Shown piece after piece: positions 33,438 through 43,427 of a DNA stretch of 64,000 bases; position 1 is the first letter of the stretch, and each line of letters begins with the position of its first letter. The stretch lies in contig CASDOZ010000004.1 in assembly GCA_949282265.1 (NCBI GenBank), positions 102,672-166,671 on the forward strand, read 5' to 3'. Below the pieces are notes generated by a model. It saw only the letters and a program-made list of their open reading frames with translations, was not told the origin of the DNA and made no database searches. The translations under genes were made by a program, and so were the position numbers. The DNA is from an uncultured Bacteroidales bacterium. GTDB lineage: Bacteria > Bacteroidota > Bacteroidia > Bacteroidales > Paludibacteraceae.

Positions 33438-35708
33438 AACTATGTTGTTTTTATTGTCATTGCATGGATGCACATTTGTTCCATTCTTGATTTTTAGTTT
33501 TTTCTGTCGTAGCCGCAGGCTGTTTGTTACCACGCTGACGCTGCTGAAGGCCATTGCGGCTCCGGCTATCATGGGATTGAGCAGAAAACCGCAGACGGGA
33601 TAAAGCACGCCGGCCGCAATGGGGATACTGATCAGGTTGTAGAAAAATGCCCAGAACAGGTTTTGCCGTATGGTGCGCACAGTTAGGGCAGAAATGGCCA
33701 AGGCCTCGGGAATTTTGGTCAAATTAGCGGAAATGATAGTCATGTCGGCTGTATCCATGGCGATGTCGCTACCTGTGCCCATGGCAATGCTCAAATCGGC
33801 TTGTGAGAGGGCTGCGCTGTCGTTGATGCCGTCACCGACCATGCCGACTTTGTGCCCGTCACGTTGTAATTGCTGCACAAAATCGGCCTTTTCCCGTGGC
33901 AACATGTTTGCTTTGAAGTATTTCAATCCGGTGGCTTTGGCTATGGAGGCAGCTGTTTTTGCGTTGTCGCCTGTCAGCATGTACAATGCGATATGTTTTT
34001 TTTGCAACTGTTTTATGGCTTCGGCCGAGTTTTCCTTGATGCGGTCGGTTATGGCGGCAAATCCGATGGCTTCCACTTTGTCGGCAAACCACACTATGCT
34101 GTGCGCTTGCGTTTCCAGCCGGCTGGCTTCCGCAGCCAATTGTGCCGGCACGGCAATACTTTTGTATTCCAATAGTTTGCGGCTTCCGGCATAGTATTCA
34201 GAGCCTTGTATGCTTCCTTTGACGCCCATGCCCGGTATGTTCTCAAAATTGTCCACAGGCAGATCGTGCAGGTTGGCATAGTGCGTAGTTATGGCAGCCG
34301 CCAAAGGATGTTCGGAACGGCGTTCCAGATTGCAGAACAAAGAAGAATATTCTTTTTCGCCATCATTTGTCCATGCCGTATGGCTGACAATTGGTTTGCC
34401 TTCGGTGATGGTTCCTGTTTTGTCCAATATTATGGTATCTATATTTTTAGCTGTTTCTATGCATTCGGCATTTTTTATAAGTATGCCGTTTTCGGCTGCT
34501 TTGCCAATGCCGACCATGAGGGCGGTGGGCGTAGCCAGGCCGAGCGCGCATGGACAGGCGATAATCAATACCGTTATAGCCGTTAGTAATCCACGGGTGA
34601 AACCTTCGTCAGAAGCCAGCAGACACCATAATATGAATGAAATCAAGGCAATGCCTATAATTACGGGCACGAATATGGCGGCGATTTTGTCCACGGTTTT
34701 TTGTACGGGTGCCTTACTGCCTTGGGCTTCTTGTACCATGCGTATAATGTGTGCAAGCATGGTATCGTTACCAACTTTGTCCGCCCTGCACCGGAACGTT
34801 CCTTTTTGGTTCAGTGTGCCGGCATACACTTTGTCGCCGGCTTGTTTGCCTGCGGCAACCGGCTCGCCGCTTAACATGCTTTCATCAACGTATGAGCTAC
34901 CTTCTGTCAATGTCCCGTCTACGGCGATGCGTTCGCCGGGCTTTACCATAATCAAGTCGCCTGAACGTATTTGTTCCACAGAGACGATTTCCATTTGGCC
35001 GTCAGCCGATATGAGGGTTACGTTTTTGGGACTCAGGCCCATCAATTTCTTTATGGCAGCTGACGTATTTCCTTTGGCGCGTTCTTCAAGCAACTTTCCA
35101 AGCAGAATAAAGGCAATGATGACACTTGAAGCCTCAAAATAGACATGCGGTTCTATGCCCCGCGAAAGCCAGAATTCGGGGAAAAGCAGGTTAAACAGGC
35201 TGAAAAAATAGGCTATGCCAGTGCTGTTGGCCACAAGGGTGTCCATGTTGGCGGAGCCATGTTTGAGTTGTTTCCAGGCATTCTGAAAAAAAGTGTTTCC
35301 GAAACCGAATACGACCGGTGTTGCCAGCAGGCACATGACAAGGCCGGAATAGGGCAGGGAATTGCCTAAAAAACTGAGCAACAGCACAGGAAATGCGAAC
35401 GCGATGGCACCTATGGTGTTGTTCCTCAGTCGGCGGTATTGTTTTGCGCGGATATCTTCGGCCTGCGTGCATGTTTGTGGACCTTGTTCAATAATTAGGT
35501 CATAACCAGCTGTTTGTACGGTTTGTCGGAGTTGCTCCGGTGTACAGCGCTGGGGGTCGTATTCCACTTGCACAGTGGCAGTGGCATAGTTCACAGCAGC
35601 CTTGATTACACCGGCTTGCCGGTTCAGCGTTTTGTCGATACGTGTGGCACAGGCAGCACAGCTCATGCCCAATACATTGAAATTTTGAACGGTATGTTTG
35701 CTTTTCAT
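33225..35708 (-). CDS. copA: Copper-exporting P1B-type ATPase with C-terminal CopZ-like domain
   Basis: 827 residues. N-terminal HMA domain GMSCAAC (Cys17, Cys20); eight-helix P1B core with the copper-site CPC at 385-387 in IIACPCALGLATP; phosphorylated Asp429 in DKTGTITEG; SEHPLA (465-470); GDGINDSAAL from 625. The usual protein would end near residue ~735 (NSLRLRQKKL). Here a hydrophilic linker (~740-757) runs in frame into a complete second HMA domain, residues 758-827, with GMMCKHCCAHVEKAL (Cys769, Cys772). The tail begins with its own Met and looks like a fused CopZ chaperone. Pumps Cu+ out of the cytoplasm. Downstream of, and same strand as, an HMA-AraC regulator. Confidence 0.93.
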   Translation of the reverse strand: MKSKHTVQNFNVLGMSCAACATRIDKTLNRQAGVIKAAVNYATATVQVEYDPQRCTPEQLRQTVQTAGYDLIIEQGPQTCTQAEDIRAKQYRRLRNNTIGAIAFAFPVLLLSFLGNSLPYSGLVMCLLATPVVFGFGNTFFQNAWKQLKHGSANMDTLVANSTGIAYFFSLFNLLFPEFWLSRGIEPHVYFEASSVIIAFILLGKLLEERAKGNTSAAIKKLMGLSPKNVTLISADGQMEIVSVEQIRSGDLIMVKPGERIAVDGTLTEGSSYVDESMLSGEPVAAGKQAGDKVYAGTLNQKGTFRCRADKVGNDTMLAHIIRMVQEAQGSKAPVQKTVDKIAAIFVPVIIGIALISFILWCLLASDEGFTRGLLTAITVLIIACPCALGLATPTALMVGIGKAAENGILIKNAECIETAKNIDTIILDKTGTITEGKPIVSHTAWTNDGEKEYSSLFCNLERRSEHPLAAAITTHYANLHDLPVDNFENIPGMGVKGSIQGSEYYAGSRKLLEYKSIAVPAQLAAEASRLETQAHSIVWFADKVEAIGFAAITDRIKENSAEAIKQLQKKHIALYMLTGDNAKTAASIAKATGLKYFKANMLPREKADFVQQLQRDGHKVGMVGDGINDSAALSQADLSIAMGTGSDIAMDTADMTIISANLTKIPEALAISALTVRTIRQNLFWAFFYNLISIPIAAGVLYPVCGFLLNPMIAGAAMAFSSVSVVTNSLRLRQKKLKIKNGTNVHPCNDNKNNIVMKKTFRVEGMMCKHCCAHVEKALNSIPGVQATVSLEPPVAIVEFTDGEYTLDELQNAVAANAGEYTLSPL

Positions 35709-35732
35709 TGCAGACGGTTATTTTTTTATCTG

Positions 35733-35740
35733 CAAAGATA
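35733..35740 (-). promoter_or_regulatory. copA -7 element (TATCTTTG)
   Basis: Full consensus 24 bases before the copA ATG, in the 112-base gap after the regulator. No -33 TTTG, consistent with activator-dependent transcription. Confidence 0.45.
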
Positions 35741-35820
35741 TGAGGGAACTTCGAATCGGATCTTATGAAATTTTGGGAATATATTATAAGATTATGTCCT
35801 AATTATGTCTTGCCTTCTTT

Positions 35821-36399
35821 TCAGAGTTCGTCCAGCGCTCTGCGGTGTTTTTCCTTTTGTAGTTTGAACTGTGTGGGTGTGAGACCCGTCATACTTTTGA
35901 ACTGCGCACTCAGATAGGCGGTGCTTGAGTAGCCTAACAGGTAGGCAATTTCGCTCAGTGTTAATTCGTTGTAGGTTAGCAATTCCTTGGCACGTTCAAT
36001 CTTCTGGGCAATGAAATATTTTTCGACAGTGGTACCCGTGACCTCGGAAAACATCTTGCTTAGCGTGCCATAGTTTTTGCCGATGGTGTGTGCCAGGTAG
36101 TTGGATAGGTTCGTATGGATGATTTCGTTTGTGGAGTAGTGTACTAACTTGACGATGAGGTCTTTCATTTGCTGGACTGTTTGTATCCGGCGGTCGTCTA
36201 TTAATTCGAATTCCAAAGTTTCCAGCGTTTCTTTTATTCGCATCCGGAGATCAGGTGTCAGTTCTTCGGCAATGACGGCAATGCCTAACTCTACGGAAAG
36301 TGGATGTAGATTCAACGTGCGCAGGGCGTGATCTACTGCCATGATACAGCGGTGGCATACCATGTTCTTGATGTGAAGCGTATGGGTTTCATCTGTCAT
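35821..36399 (-). CDS. AraC-family regulator with N-terminal HMA-like metal-binding domain
   Basis: 192 residues. Residues ~5-75 have the length and beta-alpha pattern of an HMA/ferredoxin-like domain with NMVCHRC (Cys15, Cys18), close to the GMxCxxC copper loop. Residues ~85-190 are a double HTH of AraC type: TLSEIAYLLGYSSTAYLSAQF and SMTGLTPTQFKLQ. It lies 112 bases upstream of copA on the same strand. The simplest reading is a cytoplasmic Cu(I) sensor that activates copA; this is inference from domain and context. I chose ATG at 36399 because 33 further codons upstream cross the promoter and are not conserved-looking. Confidence 0.85.
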   Translation of the reverse strand: MTDETHTLHIKNMVCHRCIMAVDHALRTLNLHPLSVELGIAVIAEELTPDLRMRIKETLETLEFELIDDRRIQTVQQMKDLIVKLVHYSTNEIIHTNLSNYLAHTIGKNYGTLSKMFSEVTGTTVEKYFIAQKIERAKELLTYNELTLSEIAYLLGYSSTAYLSAQFKSMTGLTPTQFKLQKEKHRRALDEL

Positions 36400-36421
36400 A
36401 AGGATACAAAGTTGGTTGTTG

Positions 36422-36451
36422 CAAAGATAACGAAAATTGAAAGCCGGCAAA
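36422..36451 (-). promoter_or_regulatory. Promoter of the HMA-AraC regulator
   Basis: Minus-strand TTTG (36451-36448), 18 bases, TATCTTTG (36429-36422); 23 bases to the chosen ATG. Confidence 0.6.
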
Positions 36452-36611
36452 AAATGTCGGTGTTTTTCGGAGGATTGGACGTTTAAGTTTGGTTCCAAAA
36501 GCTATGTGATATGTAAATGGATGTATGCGATACTTTTGTGGAATAAATCGTAAAATAGCCTAAAAAATGACTTTGCTTGTATTTTTCCAGCTATGTGTTT
36601 TGATTTTTTTG

Positions 36612-36619
36612 TACTTTTG
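36612..36619 (+). promoter_or_regulatory. -7 element (TACTTTTG) of the CaCA exchanger gene
   Basis: Full consensus about 97 bases before the ATG at 36716; -33 not clear. Confidence 0.4.
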
Positions 36620-36715
36620 CAATCTGTTAAATTCAGGGCTTCCACGTGCATGGAATTTGTGTCCGGCTACTGTGAAGTCCTTTCCCTTGTTATTTATCTT
36701 AACTCTTTTTATTCT

Positions 36716-37669
36716 ATGTTTCTAGATGTTCTTTTTTTTCTTGCCGGTCTTGCCTTGGTTGTTTTGGGGGCAGATTGGTTGGTTAGCGGTGCATCCAAAC
36801 TTGCCAGCCGCTTGCGTGTTTCCGAATTAGTTATCGGTCTTGTCATTGTAGCGTACGGCACATCGATGCCGGAAATGATGGTTAGTGCAAGTGCATCGTT
36901 GAAGGGTTCGAATGACATTGCCATAGCTAATGTTGTGGGCAGCAATTTGTTTAACTTGTTGTTTATTCTCGGCATCGCCGGGCTGATATATCCGATGTCT
37001 GTAAACCGCAGCATTGTCCGTGTCGATTTGCCTGTTTCGTTGCTGGGAGCGATATTGCTTTTGGGTGTGGGCTTGTTGCCTTGCATTGTGGGCGGTGATG
37101 GTCAAATAGCCTGGTGGGAAGGCGTCATCATGCTCATGGTGTTTGCACTTTATATGGCTTATGTCATGCTTATGGCCATGAAAAACCGGAAAGAAACAAC
37201 CGTGACCGATACGCAGCAAATCAATATCTGGTGGGCTATTTTGTTGATACTCGTAGGTTTGGGAGGACTTGTCGGCGGCGGAAACCTGCTTGTTGACAGT
37301 GCCATTTCGTTGGCCCGCGAATGGGGCATGAGCGAGAAATTTATCGGAATGACCATTGTGGCCATGGGGACCTCACTGCCGGAGTTGGCAACTTCCGTTG
37401 CTGCTGCTATCCGCAAAAAGAACGACATCGCCATAGCCAATGTGGTGGGTAGCAATATTTTCAATATCCTGTTTATAATTCCAGTTTGTTCCTTTATAAG
37501 CCCGGTTACATATTCGACACGCTTCAATTTTGATTTGTTGTTCCTTATGGGTGCAACCGTTATTTATTGGTTGTTTGTTGCACGCAAGCGTATGCAACTT
37601 TTGCCATGTTCTATCGTATTGGTCGTGCTCTATATCATATTTACGGTTTATATGGTGCAGGTGGAATAA
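36716..37669 (+). CDS. Ca2+/cation antiporter family protein (YrbG-like)
   Basis: 317-residue integral membrane exchanger of the CaCA superfamily, about ten helices. The two inverted alpha-repeats are plain: GTSMPEMMVSASASLKG followed by ANVVGSNLFNLLF, and GTSLPELATSVAAAIRK followed by ANVVGSNIFNILF; the glutamates bind the cation. It probably exchanges Na+ or K+ for Ca2+ at the inner membrane. I chose ATG at 36716 (MFLDVLFFLAGLAL), which begins directly with helix 1; an in-frame start 41 codons earlier would overlap the promoter. Monocistronic, with its own terminator. Confidence 0.92.
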   Translation: MFLDVLFFLAGLALVVLGADWLVSGASKLASRLRVSELVIGLVIVAYGTSMPEMMVSASASLKGSNDIAIANVVGSNLFNLLFILGIAGLIYPMSVNRSIVRVDLPVSLLGAILLLGVGLLPCIVGGDGQIAWWEGVIMLMVFALYMAYVMLMAMKNRKETTVTDTQQINIWWAILLILVGLGGLVGGGNLLVDSAISLAREWGMSEKFIGMTIVAMGTSLPELATSVAAAIRKKNDIAIANVVGSNIFNILFIIPVCSFISPVTYSTRFNFDLLFLMGATVIYWLFVARKRMQLLPCSIVLVVLYIIFTVYMVQVE

Positions 37670-37697
37670 TCATCCTACAAAATCGTTATGTTACAAG

Positions 37698-37733
37698 AAA
37701 ACGGGATGTACAAGTTTGTGCATCCCGTTTTTC
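37698..37733. terminator. Bidirectional terminator
   Basis: AAAACGGGATG (37698-37708) / CATCCCGTTTT with T-run, between convergent genes; the A-rich left flank lets it serve the minus strand too. Confidence 0.85.
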
Positions 37734-37755
37734 ATATAAACAAACGATATGATTC

Positions 37756-39633
37756 TTATTCAGCCACAATCACTTTCAATGTGTTTTGCGCTGCTTTGAC
37801 GATATATGCGCCTTGCGCCAAACTGATTGCCGTGTTGTTCGAACTGATTACCATGCGTCCCGTTGCATCGAACACGTTCACTTGCAAACCTTCCGGATTC
37901 AGAATTTGTTTGCCGTTGAATGAAATGGCCGATATTGCAACTTGTTGCAGACCTGTGGTGCTGCTCGGTACAATGTTGATGCTGCCGAAACCGCCATCGC
38001 CGCCACCCTCACCTTTATTGGATTTGATTTCAATCATGGCGGGGCTTGTGCTGTTTACTGGAATGGTTATACTGCCCGGAGTTTTGGGTGCTTGTGTTAT
38101 GCTGGAAACATTTACGTTGTTTACAGCAACTGTAATATCCCGGTCGCTTGTTATTCCGGTCGCGGTTGTCAGAATTACTTCCTTGCATGAACCGACAAAG
38201 AAATAAATACGGGTTTTCCCTTCTGATATGCGGCGGTTAGATGGTTCTTCGAAGTTCTTGGAGAATTTCCAGCCTTTGCTGCTGTCATATCCATAACCAT
38301 TTTTAATCCATGTTTCCGTACCGTCAAATGTAATGGTGGCACTCGATGCAGCTTGCGGTTCAACAGCTTCTACGCTTACGGTGAATGTCTTGGTCGTATT
38401 GTCTTCGCCGGTTACAACGATATTGCCATCCCCATCAATGGTGGCAGAACCGCTTTCGCATGTCAGGTTTTCAGCACTTACGGTTGGAGCATCTGTCCCG
38501 GCTATATAATAGGCTGTCACTGTGCCTTGGCTGTCATCCGTGGTTCCATCGTCGCTTGTTACGCTTTGTTTGATAAATGCATTGAAACCATTGCTGAATA
38601 CGGCTTCCGTCAGTATTTTCGGGGCGGTTTCCATGCTGATATTGATTGTATAAGTCATTTGGGTAGTTCCGTCACCGGCAGTTACGACGATGGTTACGGT
38701 AGCCGGCAAGCTGGCCGGTTGCGTGATTGTGGCAATGCTTGCAGCGACATCGGTGGTAGTGGCAGCAACGACCGGCATGGTAGCACTGTATGGCAAAACC
38801 ACGTTATATTCTGTCGTGTTGGCATCGAAACTTTCAATTGCAGTGCCGTTAATTGTTATGCTTGACAAGGTCGCGTCCGTGCTGGCGGTTTGTTCTGTTG
38901 TCAGTGTTACGGTGTATGTTTTCAAGGCCTCGCCCGATGCATCATCTGAAGCAAAAATGCTGTATGTAACCGGACTTCTGAAATCTTGTGCACCGGTTGG
39001 TGAATAGCTCTTTGCTGTTCCTTGCAGGGTGATTACCGGTTCAATGCTGCTCAAATCCGTGCCGTATGGCAGTTCTGCGCTGATTGTATTTGCTTCGTTG
39101 TCGATGGTTGCAGCAACAAATTTTCCGTCGCCATAAGGAATTTGGAAAGATGAAATGGCAGGGGCGGAAGGAGCAAAAAACGTGATTCCGGATAAATAAA
39201 CCGAGCCATTTACACCGGCAATAACAAGTTTGATATCTCCAGTATTTTCCGTTGAAAATGTTTGTTCATTGCAATTATTTGGCCATGCTTCGGTTTGTAT
39301 GGCTGTTCCATCATTTATACTGTATGTCAAATATCTGGGAGAATTGTTTCCGTCAGCCTGGATAGTGAAACTTTCACATCCGGAGATGTATAAAACAACA
39401 GCTCTGTCTGTACTGGATAAATTAGGTATATCTGCCCCAGCTGGATTACATTTAGTTCTTGATGTATACTTTGCTGCATCGTATGTTATCCAATCACTGG
39501 CTTCAATGTTTGTTTGCGATAACTCAATGTACTTTCCGTCTGTAATAGTATGGTACGTTTGTCCATTCACATTTCCTGCACCAAACAGTATTAACGCTGT
39601 CAGTACCAACAAATTTGTAATAACTTTTTTCAT
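37756..39633 (-). CDS. Secreted protein with cadherin-like domains and T9SS C-terminal sorting domain
   Basis: 625 residues. Signal peptide ~1-24 (MKKVITNLLVLTALILFGAG). The middle is Thr/Ser-rich with repeated beta-sandwich modules of the cadherin-like type: TDATLSSITINGTAIESF and DANTTEYNVVLPYS (~255-330), and related repeats near 150-240. A Gly-rich spot (GEGGGDGGFG) precedes the last ~65 residues, where LQVNVFDATGRMVISS and LAQGAYIVKA match the type-A sorting signal of the type IX secretion system. So it should cross the outer membrane and be anchored or released. No catalytic motif is seen; an adhesin or polysaccharide binder is possible. Confidence 0.85.
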   Translation of the reverse strand: MKKVITNLLVLTALILFGAGNVNGQTYHTITDGKYIELSQTNIEASDWITYDAAKYTSRTKCNPAGADIPNLSSTDRAVVLYISGCESFTIQADGNNSPRYLTYSINDGTAIQTEAWPNNCNEQTFSTENTGDIKLVIAGVNGSVYLSGITFFAPSAPAISSFQIPYGDGKFVAATIDNEANTISAELPYGTDLSSIEPVITLQGTAKSYSPTGAQDFRSPVTYSIFASDDASGEALKTYTVTLTTEQTASTDATLSSITINGTAIESFDANTTEYNVVLPYSATMPVVAATTTDVAASIATITQPASLPATVTIVVTAGDGTTQMTYTINISMETAPKILTEAVFSNGFNAFIKQSVTSDDGTTDDSQGTVTAYYIAGTDAPTVSAENLTCESGSATIDGDGNIVVTGEDNTTKTFTVSVEAVEPQAASSATITFDGTETWIKNGYGYDSSKGWKFSKNFEEPSNRRISEGKTRIYFFVGSCKEVILTTATGITSDRDITVAVNNVNVSSITQAPKTPGSITIPVNSTSPAMIEIKSNKGEGGGDGGFGSINIVPSSTTGLQQVAISAISFNGKQILNPEGLQVNVFDATGRMVISSNNTAISLAQGAYIVKAAQNTLKVIVAE

Positions 39634-39685
39634 GATGTAAATTAATTATTGATTAAACAATTGAGATTAATTCGTTTTCCGTAGG

Positions 39686-39693
39686 CAAAGATA
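39686..39693 (-). promoter_or_regulatory. -7 element (TATCTTTG) of the T9SS cargo gene
   Basis: Full consensus 53 bases before the ATG. The rest of the 334-base gap to eno holds only the eno -7 box and no gene. Confidence 0.4.
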
Positions 39694-39901
39694 TGTATGC
39701 AATATTTGTAATTTGTGTTCAAAAAAACGTAATATGTGCAATAATTGACAGTGGAATTGGAATCTGCCGTCGATGTGTGGTCTAATGTGCATGAAAAGTC
39801 ATTTTTTGCAGACTATGGGTCATTCCATGTGTTTTGCCTCGTAAAACCAAAGGCTTGTTGTACGAAAAAAAGCATTTCCGCTGTACGGTGATTCGCAATA
39901 A

Positions 39902-41254
<1,353 letters not shown>

Positions 41255-41284
41255 GAATACGGTTTCAGCCTAATCGCTGGAAGT

Positions 41285-41322
41285 AAAAACCGGCTCTATT
41301 GAATATAGGGCCGGTTTTTTGT
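41285..41322 (+). terminator. Terminator of eno
   Basis: AAAACCGGCTCTAT / ATAGGGCCGGTTTT hairpin with one mismatch and six T. Confidence 0.85.
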
Positions 41323-41349
41323 TTGTCTTTTGGCAGAGTGGGAGGATGT

Positions 41350-41381
41350 AAAAAAAAGTTGCCGCTATTTCAACGACAACT
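41350..41381 (-). terminator. Terminator of tRNA-Ser
   Basis: On the minus strand AGTTGTCG pairs with CGGCAACT (one G-U pair) and is followed by seven or eight T, starting 10 bases after the tRNA 3' end. Confidence 0.75.
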
Positions 41382-41390
41382 GTTTTACGG

Positions 41391-41477
41391 CGGAAAGTGA
41401 GGGATTCGAACCCCCGGTACAGTTACCCGTACACCGCATTTCGAGTGCGGCCCGATCGACCACTCCGGCAACTTTCC
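41391..41477 (-). tRNA. tRNA-Ser(CGA)
   Basis: 87 nt. Acceptor stem GGAAAGT/ACTTTCC with discriminator G; anticodon arm CCGCA-CTCGAAA-TGCGG gives anticodon CGA (reads UCG); long class II variable arm GTACGGGTAACTGTAC; T-arm GGGGG-TTCGAAT-CCCTC. CCA is not encoded. Confidence 0.96.
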
Positions 41478-41488
41478 AAAAGCAGGTG

Positions 41489-41496
41489 CAAAGGTA
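41489..41496 (-). promoter_or_regulatory. tRNA-Ser -7 element (TACCTTTG)
   Basis: Full consensus 11 bases before the tRNA 5' end. Confidence 0.5.
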
Positions 41497-41511
41497 AAAA
41501 TAAAAATGGAA

Positions 41512-41544
41512 AAATAAAAGGCGGTGTATATTTTTTACACCGCC
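41512..41544 (-). terminator. Terminator of the ompH-like gene
   Basis: GGCGGTGTA (41520-41528) / TACACCGCC (41536-41544), perfect 9 bp, with TTTTATTTTT following on the minus strand. Confidence 0.85.
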
Positions 41545-41571
41545 TGATACGTTAAAAATAATTTTCTGTCT

Positions 41572-42168
41572 TTATTTTTTACACCGCGCATTCAATGCTT
41601 CGACAATCTCATTGGTAATGTCATAACCTTCTTGGGCATATAAAATATTGTCATTAGCAGTGTTGCTGATTATCAGTTGATAACGTCCGTCTTTGTTGAA
41701 TTCTTTCAAGAAAACGTTAACCGTGTCGCGGAGTTGTTCGCTCATTTTCTGTTGCTGTTCCAGAAGTTCTTCGGTTAGTTTCTGCTCCAATTCCTGTAAA
41801 TCTTGCTGTTTCTTCAGCAACCGGTTGTGTTCCTGTTCGGCACGTTCGCGGCTCAAGAAAGCATTGTTTTCCAATTTACGTTGGAATTCTTGCATTTCGT
41901 TTTGCAATGAACGGGCTTTCACGTTCAGTGTCAGCCTTGAATCTTCTTGTTTTTTGATCAGCTCTTCATTCGCGTCTTTGGAAAATGTATAGTTCAGCAG
42001 CAATGAATCGACGTTGACGTATGCAACTTCGAGTTTGCCGTTGCGGGTTGTATCGTTTGAAACTGCGTGATTTCCCGCTTTTTGTGTTTTCATGCTACCG
42101 ACTAGAATGAACAAGATAATAATGGCTATTGCAAAAATAGCATTCAAAATGAGTGAAAGTTTATTCAT
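41572..42168 (-). CDS. OmpH/Skp-like periplasmic chaperone
   Basis: 198 residues. An N-terminal hydrophobic segment (~5-25) acts as signal anchor, then VAYVNVDSLLLNY at ~49-61, the short beta-strand typical of Skp, followed by a long coiled coil (~65-150; FQRKLENNAF, LLKKQQDLQELEQKL) and a C-terminal strand-helix (YQLIISNTANDNILYAQEGYDIT). Skp trimers hold unfolded outer-membrane proteins. This version seems to stay membrane-tethered since no cleavage site is obvious. Second gene after a small conserved membrane protein, 16 bases away. Confidence 0.87.
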   Translation of the reverse strand: MNKLSLILNAIFAIAIIILFILVGSMKTQKAGNHAVSNDTTRNGKLEVAYVNVDSLLLNYTFSKDANEELIKKQEDSRLTLNVKARSLQNEMQEFQRKLENNAFLSRERAEQEHNRLLKKQQDLQELEQKLTEELLEQQQKMSEQLRDTVNVFLKEFNKDGRYQLIISNTANDNILYAQEGYDITNEIVEALNARCKK

Positions 42169-42184
42169 GAGTTTGTTTAATTGA

Positions 42185-42400
42185 TTATAAATTGCTTATG
42201 TCTATATTGTTTTTGTTGGTTTTGTGGGCTTCTCTGTCTTGGGATTGTACACATCCTATGCCTTTTTTTTGCAAATGTTTGTTCCCGCCAACATGCATAT
42301 TCGGAAATTTACCGTTTTTCGTAAAAAAAATGCGAACTCCTAATAAGGATACCGCTAACAAGATTAATATGAATATAATGGCAAAACTCTTAATAAGCAT
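42185..42400 (-). CDS. Small membrane protein conserved in Bacteroidota
   Basis: 71 residues: one N-terminal membrane helix (~3-24, FAIIFILILLAVSLLGV) and a short hydrophilic tail with FTKNGKFPNMHVGGNKHL and KKGIGCVQSQDRE. I recognise this tail as a conserved pattern in small Bacteroidota proteins of unknown function. The single Cys42-type residue in GIGCVQ stands out. It has a -7 box 28 bases upstream and lies just before the ompH-like gene in an operon, which argues for a real gene with a link to envelope biogenesis. Confidence 0.75.
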   Translation of the reverse strand: MLIKSFAIIFILILLAVSLLGVRIFFTKNGKFPNMHVGGNKHLQKKGIGCVQSQDREAHKTNKNNIDISNL

Positions 42401-42427
42401 CTTTTGTATGGCTTCTTAAAAACCCTA

Positions 42428-42435
42428 CAAAGATA
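42428..42435 (-). promoter_or_regulatory. -7 element (TATCTTTG) of the small protein-ompH operon
   Basis: Full consensus; the predicted start is ~21 bases before the ATG. Confidence 0.45.
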
Positions 42436-42808
42436 TAGCATTCTGTTGTAGTTCGAACGCATGTAAAAGTCATTTTAAACATAAATGAGTATTGAAGAGT
42501 GATTTTAACGCAGCTAAATACATGTGTTAAAAACACTTGTATATCTATTCTCTGCTGTGGTTTCCTAAAAAAATAATAAGTGGTATTATGGGAATTTTGA
42601 TGGGAAAAAATAGTCATGTAATATGGTGCTGTTATGTGAATATTTTTAAAACAGAATTGTATATTAGCCGTTTAATGGATATTTGTACTGTCGTTACAGA
42701 TGATTTTGAGATGTTGAATTTTTAACCATAGGTGGAACTATTGGTGCGGCTAATGGTTATTTCGATTTATAATTAATATGTGTTTGTTATTCGGTTTTAT
42801 GCATTGGA
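42436..42808. other. AT-rich intergenic region, no gene seen
   Basis: About 370 bases between the ompH-like operon promoter and the nadD stop. Short open frames (for example 42537-42725 plus) have no recognisable composition or motif. No RNA fold or terminator for nadD stands out. Confidence 0.5.
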
Positions 42809-43420
42809 TCAATTGTTAATGTATAGCCCATGCGTATATATATAGCGTTCAACATCAGGATGCAACCATTGGCTCACGTCCTTTTTTTGTGCAATCATTT
42901 GCCGTATTTCCGTAGAAGAAATGGGTAGCAAAGGAGCATTGACAATTTGCAGGTTGGTAAAATGTATATTTGGGAAGTGTGGATTTAGGTAGGTATAACC
43001 AGATTCTTGTCGTGGATAAACCAGAAGATGGTAGTTGCCAGCTATCTTTTCCGCATCTTTCCAGCGATCGAATACCCGCAGGTTATCTTCGCCGATGATA
43101 AGCGTAAAATTATTTTGCGGATATAAAGTTGAAATCCGTTGCAATGTGTGGATTGTATATGAAGGCTTGGGCATGTTGAACTCTATGTCGCAAGCCTTGA
43201 CTGCGGGCATGGAAGCAATGGCGAGTTCCGCCATATCCAGACGCTGTTCCTCCGATGCGAGTCCCGCGTGTACCTTGAACGGGTTGCATGGCGAAACGAC
43301 CAACCATATTTCAGTAATATCCGTATGCGAAAGGATATATTCCGCCAATTGCGTGTGCCCGTTATGGATAGGATTGAACGAACCGAAAAACAAGCCTATT
43401 TTGGACGCAGGTAATATCAT
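42809..43420 (-). CDS. nadD: Nicotinate-nucleotide adenylyltransferase
   Basis: Adenylates nicotinate mononucleotide in NAD synthesis. 203 residues. Nucleotidyltransferase motif GLFFGSFNPIHNGH (~8-21) and C-terminal ISSTEIRQ; SPCNPFK is the substrate loop. I chose ATG at 43420 (MILPASKIG), seven bases after the gmk stop, over a start 10 codons upstream that would overlap gmk. Last gene of yicC-gmk-nadD. Confidence 0.93.
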   Translation of the reverse strand: MILPASKIGLFFGSFNPIHNGHTQLAEYILSHTDITEIWLVVSPCNPFKVHAGLASEEQRLDMAELAIASMPAVKACDIEFNMPKPSYTIHTLQRISTLYPQNNFTLIIGEDNLRVFDRWKDAEKIAGNYHLLVYPRQESGYTYLNPHFPNIHFTNLQIVNAPLLPISSTEIRQMIAQKKDVSQWLHPDVERYIYTHGLYINN

Positions 43421-43427
43421 TTTCCAG

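Noticed and set aside
41391-41477. tRNA-Ser as an integration site
   Set aside because: Flanked on both sides by its own promoter, terminator and core genes; no repeated 3' end of the tRNA found nearby.
42537-42725. 62-codon plus-strand frame in the gap before nadD
   Set aside because: No recognisable composition, promoter or motif; typical of AT-rich spacer.
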